From Cyanobacteria bacterium SZAS-4 (GTDB lineage Bacteria > Cyanobacteriota > Vampirovibrionia > Obscuribacterales > Obscuribacteraceae): a DNA stretch of 64,000 bases. The stretch is from positions 186,001 through 250,000 of the forward strand of contig JAFEAT010000009.1 of NCBI GenBank assembly GCA_018266255.1, written 5' to 3'. Both the position numbers and the translations under genes were made by a program. Positions 57,472-64,000 of this stretch are shown one piece after another (within the stretch, counting starts at the first letter, position 1; each line of letters starts with the position of its first letter). Under the pieces are notes generated by a model, which was not told the DNA's origin, searched no databases, and saw only the letters and a program-made list of their open reading frames with translations.

Positions 57472-58161
57472 TTGGGTGCTGGCTTGAAAGTTCTGTTAGT
57501 CGAAGACGATATTCGCATCGCCAAGCCTTTGATGGAAGAACTTCAGCATCAAAACATGATCGTCACCCTGGCTCAAGACGGTCAAGCCGCCTGGGACATG
57601 CACCTGAGCGAAAATTACGATCTAATTCTGCTTGATCTGATGCTGCCGAAAATTAGCGGTATCGAACTATGCCGTCGCCTGCGCGAAACCGGATTTGGTG
57701 GCGCGATTATGATGCTCACCGCCATGGGCGAAAAACAGAACAGAATACTTGGACTGGATTCTGGTGCCGATGATTACATAGTCAAACCTTTTGACATCGA
57801 TGAACTCAGCGCTCGAGTCAGAGCCATCTTGCGTCGCGGAACATCTACGAGCGTAGTGATAACGCTAGGCTCACTTAACGTAGATACGCGAGCATGCACC
57901 GTCAAATACAACCAGAAAGCGGTCGAACTTACACCGACAGAGTATCGGCTCTTAATGAACTTTTTGCGCAATCCACACACGACGTTCAGCAAACATGATT
58001 TGATTGAGAGGCTCTGGACTCTCGATGAAACGCCAAGTGATGCCGTCGTCAAGACACACATCAAAGGCCTTCGACAAAAGCTTTTAGCGGCTGGTTGTCC
58101 GAATGATTTGATTAGTACGATATATGGATTTGGTTACAAACTGAATGTCGATTTTCGCTAA
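57472..58161 (+). CDS. OmpR-family response regulator
   Basis: A 229-residue protein. The receiver domain has VLLVEDD, phospho-acceptor Asp55 in LILLDLMLP, T in IMMLTAMG and Lys in DDYIVKPFD. The C-terminal winged helix has ELTPTEYRLLMNFLRNP and VKTHIKGLRQKL ... STIYGFGYKL. The start is a TTG at 57472; no ATG is nearby. Its end overlaps the kinase gene by 17 bp. It probably controls the adjacent efflux operon. Confidence 0.93.
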   Translation: MGAGLKVLLVEDDIRIAKPLMEELQHQNMIVTLAQDGQAAWDMHLSENYDLILLDLMLPKISGIELCRRLRETGFGGAIMMLTAMGEKQNRILGLDSGADDYIVKPFDIDELSARVRAILRRGTSTSVVITLGSLNVDTRACTVKYNQKAVELTPTEYRLLMNFLRNPHTTFSKHDLIERLWTLDETPSDAVVKTHIKGLRQKLLAAGCPNDLISTIYGFGYKLNVDFR

Positions 58162-59440
58162 GACCGAACAGAAGCTGATTTTGATGTGTATGGGCGTCTT
58201 TGCAGCAGTACTGATCGTGTTTGCTTCCCTGGTCGGATCTGTCGTTACGAATCAAATCAAGGAAGAATCCCGCGCTGACCTGCGACGGCTCGTCGACGCA
58301 GTTGTTGCATCGATCGATTTTGATGAAGACGAAGAAAAAAAACCGTCGTCTGCCGAACCAGATTTGATAGTTAGCGAGATGCCAGAGTCTTCATCACAGC
58401 TTCTGAATTCGATGAAACTGGAGTGGTTCAACTTCGAAAAAAAACTGACCGCGCAAAAAGGATCATTCAAAGTCACGGTTCCGCTCGACACGAACGAGGG
58501 TTTTGTCGAACTTAAAGACCCTCGCGGAATTATGTACACCAAGCCAGTTGTGGCAGACAATCAGCTTCTCGGTTATGTGCGAGTGGCGCAACCATTAGAC
58601 AAAGAGGACCGCGCCATTGAGGGGCTGAAAAACGGTTTGTTGCTCGGCACACTGGCAGCGCTGGTCGTAAGTGGCATAGGCACTGCATTTTTAGTACGTC
58701 AGTCGATGGAGCCAGTTTTCAAAAACATGCAACAGCTGCGCCAATTCACGGCAGATGCATCACACGAGCTACGCAATCCGATTGCTGCAATCCTGACAAA
58801 CAGCGCCGTGGCGCTCAAGCATGCTGAAGGAATGCGCACAGGCGATCAAGAGAAATTCGAACTGATCGAACAGAGCAGCAAACAAATGCAAAGAATGGTA
58901 GAAGGTCTGTTGCTTTTAAGCCGTACCGAACACGTAGAAAGAGTGGCTTCACAAGCCAAGCTAGAGCAGGTTGCGCAAAAATGTGTCAGCGATTTGAAGG
59001 TGCAGAGCGCGGCCAAAAATACAAGCGTCGAACTGAATATCGACCCCGACATCGAGCTCAACTGCGATGGCGATGACTTGTATCGACTGCTTTCGAATCT
59101 AATTGAAAACGCAATTAGCTACACTGGCGACAATGGAACAGTGCGGATCAGTGCACTTCGCCAGGGAGCAACGGCAGTTGTGAAGGTGGAAGACAACGGC
59201 GTTGGAATTGCTCAAGAAGACTTGGAAAAAATTTACGACCGCTTCTGGCGCGCCGACAAATCTCGCAACTACAAGAGTGGCAACCAGGGATTGGGACTGG
59301 CTATCGTCAAGGCGTTAGTCGAGCACTATCAAGGAAACATTTCAGTACAAAGCGCCCTGGGAAAAGGCAGCACATTCACAGTCGCGCTGCCGTTGTCAGC
59401 GCAGACGCATAGATCAGACGTATTAGAAAAGTCGACATAG
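58145..59440 (+). CDS. Sensor histidine kinase
   Basis: A 431-residue kinase. Spans 11-33 and 163-184 enclose a periplasmic sensor of about 130 residues that is acidic near 58-80 (DFDEDEEKK). HisKA contains DASHELRNPIAAI (His207), and the ATPase domain has LLSNLIENAISYT, VEDNGVGIAQEDLEKIYDRFWRAD, and GLGLAIVKALVEHY. It phosphorylates the preceding regulator. The acidic sensor near a metal-type RND operon hints at metal-ion sensing. Confidence 0.94.
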   Translation: MSIFAKTEQKLILMCMGVFAAVLIVFASLVGSVVTNQIKEESRADLRRLVDAVVASIDFDEDEEKKPSSAEPDLIVSEMPESSSQLLNSMKLEWFNFEKKLTAQKGSFKVTVPLDTNEGFVELKDPRGIMYTKPVVADNQLLGYVRVAQPLDKEDRAIEGLKNGLLLGTLAALVVSGIGTAFLVRQSMEPVFKNMQQLRQFTADASHELRNPIAAILTNSAVALKHAEGMRTGDQEKFELIEQSSKQMQRMVEGLLLLSRTEHVERVASQAKLEQVAQKCVSDLKVQSAAKNTSVELNIDPDIELNCDGDDLYRLLSNLIENAISYTGDNGTVRISALRQGATAVVKVEDNGVGIAQEDLEKIYDRFWRADKSRNYKSGNQGLGLAIVKALVEHYQGNISVQSALGKGSTFTVALPLSAQTHRSDVLEKST

Positions 59441-59454
59441 GTCAAACTTCACCA

Positions 59455-59470
59455 GGAACTCACCAGTTCC
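59455..59470. promoter_or_regulatory. Hairpin GGAACT-CACC-AGTTCC between kinase and channel genes
   Basis: Perfect 6-bp arms in the 71-bp gap; may be a processing or partial termination site. Confidence 0.35.
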
Positions 59471-59511
59471 AAGTAATCTCACGATGGTGACTCCTACTCA
59501 GTTGAAAACAA

Positions 59512-60807
59512 ATGCGATGGTCCTGTTACGCCATAGCGGCGGCAGTCATTCATGCCACGCTTATACCAGCCGACGCAGAGCTAGTACCGGCCACTGCTGA
59601 GCTGCCCCCGACTTTGAGACCAGCTTTAGCAGCTAGTGTCGAGCAAGTCAGCTTGCCTCAGTCATTCAATCTTGGTTTGGCGAACAACCCTCGCACTGCA
59701 GCTGCACGCGCACAATTGGGCGTGACGAAGTCTAATCTCGCCCAGGCAAACGTGCTACCGAACCCCGGCATTTACATCGATAACCAGTACCAATTCACCT
59801 ACAAGTTGGGCGCGTCCATGCTGGTCGAGCCGCCATGGAGAATCATTTTTCGTCGCGCCGCAGCAAAGAAACAAATCACTCAGACCGACCTGGAAATCAC
59901 TCGAACGCTCTGGCTGTTTCGCGGCGAAGTAAGAAGAACATTTGTAGAAGCGCTTATTGCCAGAGAGATGGCTGACTTGCGCCGCCAGCTTCTGACTATC
60001 ATGCGTCGTTTGCTATCGATTGCAAAAGAGCGTTTCGAAAAAGGCGACGTTCCAAAGCTCGATGTTCATCGAGCAGAACTGGCTGTGATTCAGGCAGAGA
60101 TACAGGTGGAGCAGGCGGACATTCTTGTGACGCAAACAAGAGAACAACTGAATGTGGTGCTCGCTCGTGACAAAAATCTCGTCGAACCAGCACCACTCTC
60201 ATCGGTTCTCGCCGACCTCGTCAAAGAGTCCACCAGGCTTGGAGACTCACAGCAGTTGGTCCATGCCGCGATGACGAACCGGTTGGAAATAAAAATCGTC
60301 GAACAACAAATCAAAGTAAATGACGCCAATTTGACAGTGGCTCGCGGAAATATTTTGCCTGCACCGCGCTTCACCGTGGGGCGAATGACGGAAGACCGTA
60401 TAAATAGTGACAAAAACCGCAAATCAGCTTTCTTTCAGGCATTGATTGAAATGCCGATTTTGGATCGCCAACAAGGTTTTATTGCACGAGGAAAGGCTGT
60501 CGACAAACAACTAAATCTCGAAGTGCTCTCACAACAAAATATAATTACGCAGCAAGTACTACTCGCCTATCGCCGCGTACAAAGCGCGCTTGCACGAATC
60601 GACCGCTACCAGCATCAGGCGCTGCCGATCTCCATAACCATCTCTTCTGCGGCCGACCTCAGCTATCGCATGGGTCAAACCGACATCAACAGTGCTCTCG
60701 TAGCACAGCAAGATAACATCCTCGTTCGCACTCAATACCTCGATTCCTTGCTGGCTTACGAGCTAGCGATGAATGATTTGGAGCAAGCCATTGGCATTCC
60801 CCTCTAG
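59512..60807 (+). CDS. TolC/CzcC-type outer-membrane efflux channel
   Basis: A 431-residue protein with a signal peptide (CYAIAAAVIHATLIPADA) and the two duplicated OEP halves: NLGLANNPRTAAARAQLGVTKSNLAQANVLPNPGI and later MTNRLEIKIVEQQIKVNDANLTVARGNILPAPRF, with helical arms (RFEKGDVPKLDVHRAELAVIQAEIQVEQADI). It provides the outer-membrane duct. The next gene starts 35 bp before its stop. Confidence 0.92.
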   Translation: MRWSCYAIAAAVIHATLIPADAELVPATAELPPTLRPALAASVEQVSLPQSFNLGLANNPRTAAARAQLGVTKSNLAQANVLPNPGIYIDNQYQFTYKLGASMLVEPPWRIIFRRAAAKKQITQTDLEITRTLWLFRGEVRRTFVEALIAREMADLRRQLLTIMRRLLSIAKERFEKGDVPKLDVHRAELAVIQAEIQVEQADILVTQTREQLNVVLARDKNLVEPAPLSSVLADLVKESTRLGDSQQLVHAAMTNRLEIKIVEQQIKVNDANLTVARGNILPAPRFTVGRMTEDRINSDKNRKSAFFQALIEMPILDRQQGFIARGKAVDKQLNLEVLSQQNIITQQVLLAYRRVQSALARIDRYQHQALPISITISSAADLSYRMGQTDINSALVAQQDNILVRTQYLDSLLAYELAMNDLEQAIGIPL

Positions 60808-61957
60808 TAAAAAATTAGTTATAGCAATGACTTTGATTTCTTTGCACGGCTGCACCACTGAGCCACACACTGCTGACAAAGAAACCACTTCAGCGAGCGA
60901 GCACGAGGAAAAAAAGCACGTAAATCTGCCTACAATGAAGGTCTACCCAAGCGTTGTAGCGCAGAAGATCACATTTCCAGGCAAAGTAAATGCTCTACCC
61001 GACTGCTCGGTTTCGGTCACGTCGAACATCTCAGGCAAGATCACTTCGATACGCGTCGTGCCCGGACAATCAGTGACAAAGGGCGAACTCATCGCCACAT
61101 TAGACGACAGACAAATAAGAGCGCAACTTTTACAAGCGCAGGCGCCATTAAAGACGGCACTGAATGCGGTGGCGCAAGCAAAAATCGCGCTCGCTCTGGC
61201 AGAAAAAAACCTGTCACGCACACAAGCGTTGTTTGATAAAGACATCGTGGCGCAAAAAGACGTTGTAGCCGCGCAAAGTCAGGCAGAACTAGCCAAATCT
61301 CAGGTTGAGGCGGCGGAAGCGAAAGTATCCGAGGTCAGGACTGCACCAAGCCAAATCAATACCCAGCTAGCATTCACGAAAATTTTCTCTCCGCTTTCCG
61401 GGCTCGTTGCCCATCGATACCTGAATGTCGGCAGCGCCGCAGACCCCGCCACACCAATAGTTCACGTGGTGAATTTGAATCAGGTGATCGTCAACGCTAA
61501 CATGCCAGCCGATTCTCCATCAAATCCCCGCGTCGGTGATTTCGCTGAGATCACAACGGTGGCTGAGCCCGGAGTCGTCTATCGCGGACAGATCAAGTCC
61601 GTTAGCCCAATGGTCGATGCAACCAACAACACTGTCTCGATAGAGCTGCTGTCTAAAAACGACCATCTCCGGCTGAAGGAGGGACAGCAAGTCAACGTCT
61701 CGATTTCGACCTCGTCCATCAGGGCCGTGCTGATACCAGAAACATCTATCGTGCCAGGGCACGATGATCCATCCGAACTTTTCGTCTATGTGGTCAAAGA
61801 CGGAAAAGTAAAACTGCAAAAGGTAGTGACAGCCACTAAATCTGGTGACTCGATTCCAGTAATAAAGGGCTTAAATTCGGGCGATGAAATAGTGAGCAAG
61901 GGCGCCTATGGTGTGCCAGATGGCGCCATTCTAGACAGAGGCACCGCTCAGAGATGA
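60773..61957 (+). CDS. RND periplasmic adaptor (membrane fusion) lipoprotein
   Basis: A 394-residue adaptor. The lipobox LHGC near residue 26 follows a short hydrophobic run. Barrel-sandwich halves are SVSVTSNISGKITSIRVVPGQSVTKGELIATLDD and FTKIFSPLSGLVAHRYLNVGSAADPATPIVHVVNL, around a coiled-coil hairpin (about 110-180); beta-barrel and membrane-proximal domains follow (VSIELLSKNDHLRLKEGQQVNVSI). It starts inside the channel gene and ends by overlapping the pump start (ATGA). Confidence 0.93.
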   Translation: MIWSKPLAFPSSKKLVIAMTLISLHGCTTEPHTADKETTSASEHEEKKHVNLPTMKVYPSVVAQKITFPGKVNALPDCSVSVTSNISGKITSIRVVPGQSVTKGELIATLDDRQIRAQLLQAQAPLKTALNAVAQAKIALALAEKNLSRTQALFDKDIVAQKDVVAAQSQAELAKSQVEAAEAKVSEVRTAPSQINTQLAFTKIFSPLSGLVAHRYLNVGSAADPATPIVHVVNLNQVIVNANMPADSPSNPRVGDFAEITTVAEPGVVYRGQIKSVSPMVDATNNTVSIELLSKNDHLRLKEGQQVNVSISTSSIRAVLIPETSIVPGHDDPSELFVYVVKDGKVKLQKVVTATKSGDSIPVIKGLNSGDEIVSKGAYGVPDGAILDRGTAQR

Positions 61958-64000
61958 CAGCTCGCATCCTCGAACTATTAATAAGGCAAAGTCGTGCTGT
62001 CTATCTCGTCATGCTCTTCATTGTTGTACTCGGCGTAGTTTCATTTCATTCTCTCGCTAGCGATGTCTATCCCAACCTTGCATTTCCGCGCATCGCGGTG
62101 ATCGCATCAGTCGGAGATATGGACCCCGACCGTGTTTTATTGCTCGTCACCAGACCGCTAGAAGAAGCTAGCAGTCAAGCTTATCGAGTGCGATGGATTC
62201 GTTCGAAAAGCATTCGCGGAGCAAGCGAGTTGTCGATCGAGTTTCAACCGGGAACAGATATGACCTTTGCCTGGCAGCAAGTGCAGGCACGCATTGCAGA
62301 AGTGCGAACGTCACTGCCTGCAGGCACAACGCTGATAGTGGAGCCTGTTTCTCCGGCCATCTTTCCGATTTTAAATTACAACATTACCTCAGACAGCATG
62401 ACCGCGACAGACTTATACAACTTAGTGCGCTACCAAATCGAACCGCGCATCATTCAGGTTTCAGGAGTAGCAAGGGCGAAGACGCAGGCAGGCAAAGTTC
62501 CCGAAATCGCAGTCGAAGTCGACCCAGAAAAACTGAAAAGTAATCGACTGAGTATTTCCGACGTGGCAAATGGAATTGCGCGAACAAATCGACTTGATGT
62601 TCTCGGGCGCGTCGATCAGCACTATCAGCAAAATCTTGTTGTCGGTCCCGGTGAGGCAACGGGCGCAGCCGATTTGAGGAATCTGGTAATTTCTCGCAGC
62701 GGGTCCGACCCAGTCTTTTTAAAAGACATTGCATCAGTTTCAAACTCTTACAAAGATCCAGTCAGCATCATCAGCGCTGACGGGGAGGAAGGAATTGTTC
62801 TAAACATTTTTAGACAGCCAAGCAGTAACGTCGTAGCCGTCTCAGACGCGGTCACAGCGGAGATAGAGAGCATCGAGAAAGAATTGCCATCGAGCGTCAA
62901 AATTCGAAAAGTCTATGACGAATCGCTATTAGTCAGGCAAGCTTTATCATCAATTTTGGACGAAATTGGCGTTGGTATCTTCTTCATCACAGTCATCCTT
63001 TTTCTATTTTTGCGATCTTGGAAAAGCACTATCATCGCCGCTCTCACCATTCCGCTGTGCGCCGCTGCATCATTTGCCACAATGGCATTACTCGGACAGA
63101 GCTTGAATTTGATGTCGCTGGGTGGATTGGCCATCGCATTGGGATTAGTGATCGACGACGCTATTGTGATCATCGAAAACATACATCGCCAACTGAGCGC
63201 CGGACTCGCACCGAAACAAGCCGCTATAGCCGCGGTAAGCGAGCTAGCGGCACCCGTAATCAGTTCGACTTCCACAACACTAGTTGTCTTCTTGCCATTG
63301 GGACTGCTGACCGGAGTAACGGGACAATTTTTCTCCGCACTAACAATTACCCTCGCGAGCGCAGTGGCATTTTCCCTATTTCTCGCGCTCTTCGTCATTC
63401 CTATACTATGCGCACAGTGGCTCAAAGCGCCACAACATGAACTTTCGATCGAGGAGGCAAGGCAACACGAAGCGCCCGAGCCTCACCACCAGTGGTATCA
63501 GCGCTTACTCAAGTCTTTTCTCGAATTGCCACCATTCATCGCAGTTACGGCCGCCGCCGGCATTCTTGCTACAAGCGCACTCTTATTCGGAAAAATAGGC
63601 ACCGATTTCTTGCCCTCTGTCGACGAAGGTTCGTATGTGCTGGACTATCTGATGCCCGCAGGCACTTCTCTGGCTGAGACAGATCGTGTGTGCAAGCGAA
63701 TCGAGAGCATCATCGCACAAACCGACGAGGTTTCTGCCTGGACCCGTCGCACCGGTGCAGAGCTGGGACTGTTTGCCACACAGCCCAACACAGGCGACAT
63801 ACTGGTCGTCTTGAAACCACACGGAAAACGCAAACGCACCACAGAAGAAGTCATGGACGAGCAGCGAGAACGAATCGCGCAAGTAGTGCCGGAAGCAGAA
63901 ATAGAATTGCATCCAATTCTTGCAGATCAGCTCAACGACCTTTCGGGCTCCAGAAACCCCGTCGACGTGCGTGTCTTTGGAGAAGACCCAACCGCAATTC
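61954..64000 (+). CDS. RND-family efflux pump (3' end off window)
   Basis: Open from ATG 61954, overlapping the adaptor stop, for at least 682 codons to the right edge, so the C-terminal third is missing. TM1 (VYLVMLFIVVLGVVSF) is followed by porter segments (VYPNLAFPRIAVIASV, FAWQQVQARIAEVRTSLP) and a TM2-TM6 block; the TM4 segment GGLAIALGLVIDDAIVIIEN shows the Asp-Asp proton-relay pair. The DD pair is typical of HAE-type drug pumps and differs from the strict CusA/CzcA pattern, so substrate cannot be fixed. It completes the tripartite system with the channel and adaptor. Confidence 0.93.
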   Translation, partial: MTARILELLIRQSRAVYLVMLFIVVLGVVSFHSLASDVYPNLAFPRIAVIASVGDMDPDRVLLLVTRPLEEASSQAYRVRWIRSKSIRGASELSIEFQPGTDMTFAWQQVQARIAEVRTSLPAGTTLIVEPVSPAIFPILNYNITSDSMTATDLYNLVRYQIEPRIIQVSGVARAKTQAGKVPEIAVEVDPEKLKSNRLSISDVANGIARTNRLDVLGRVDQHYQQNLVVGPGEATGAADLRNLVISRSGSDPVFLKDIASVSNSYKDPVSIISADGEEGIVLNIFRQPSSNVVAVSDAVTAEIESIEKELPSSVKIRKVYDESLLVRQALSSILDEIGVGIFFITVILFLFLRSWKSTIIAALTIPLCAAASFATMALLGQSLNLMSLGGLAIALGLVIDDAIVIIENIHRQLSAGLAPKQAAIAAVSELAAPVISSTSTTLVVFLPLGLLTGVTGQFFSALTITLASAVAFSLFLALFVIPILCAQWLKAPQHELSIEEARQHEAPEPHHQWYQRLLKSFLELPPFIAVTAAAGILATSALLFGKIGTDFLPSVDEGSYVLDYLMPAGTSLAETDRVCKRIESIIAQTDEVSAWTRRTGAELGLFATQPNTGDILVVLKPHGKRKRTTEEVMDEQRERIAQVVPEAEIELHPILADQLNDLSGSRNPVDVRVFGEDPTAI

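Overview
This 64 kb window looks like a chromosomal segment of a diderm, heterotrophic bacterium. It has no rRNA, tRNA, phage, IS element or CRISPR array that I could recognise. Outer-membrane biology is implied by a TolC-type channel, a periplasmic adaptor lipoprotein, a TonB-like protein and a BamE-like protein. A coenzyme-B12-type (class II) ribonucleotide reductase, glyQ standing apart from glyS, many secreted TPR/WD40/caspase-type proteins, homopolymeric Q and N tracts, and no photosynthesis genes would fit a non-photosynthetic cyanobacterial relative (Melainabacteria/Vampirovibrionia, for example Obscuribacterales). That placement is an inference from gene style, not from a marker phylogeny.

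Layout. 1-7289 (minus strand) is a cell-surface block: a large protein cut by the left edge with a possible ADP-ribosyltransferase-like module, a Wzt/Wzm-type ABC exporter, a lipoprotein, and an SGNH-like protein plus an MBOAT O-acyltransferase. 7448-9691 (plus) is a run of small genes: two zinc-ribbon proteins, a TPR-thioredoxin protein, a BamE-like protein and a Cdd1-type HhH protein. 9688-13649 holds SbcD, an RlmD-type methyltransferase, a GNAT protein and ribosomal protein L9. 13738-19039 groups three repeat-scaffold proteins: WD40, TPR-caspase and LRR. 19036-21670 carries a second MBOAT/SGNH pair in the opposite gene order.

22200-26188 is a sulfide/persulfide module: an ArsR-type regulator diverges from rhodanese, TauE/SafE exporter, persulfide-dioxygenase-rhodanese fusion and hydrolase genes, with a palindrome over both predicted promoters. 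26199-27731 is xseB-xseA. 28279-32619 has a Cas4/AddB-like protein, HutI, a coiled-coil protein behind a candidate structured leader, and a Gly/His-rich membrane protein. 32648-38117 holds an aldo-keto reductase, a ferredoxin-NADP reductase type 2, class II nucleotide reductase and dCTP deaminase. 38381-45475 has a 910-residue poly-Q protein, an isoprenylcysteine-methyltransferase-like protein, a ComEC-like protein without the usual C-terminal hydrolase, and a multi-span TonB-like protein.

45761-53080 contains a metallophosphoesterase, an AAA+ ATPase, and the common MoxR-DUF58-transglutaminase operon. 53427-57325 has glyQ, a phosphodiester glycosidase-like secreted protein and a ROK kinase. 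57472-64000 is a response regulator/histidine kinase followed directly by an RND tripartite efflux operon that runs off the right edge.

The least explained parts are the edge protein with the HGT motif, the WD40/caspase/LRR block, the unknown coiled-coil gene with alternative leader hairpins, the GATC-dense patch upstream of the Cas4/AddB-like gene, and the long structured region before the reductase gene.
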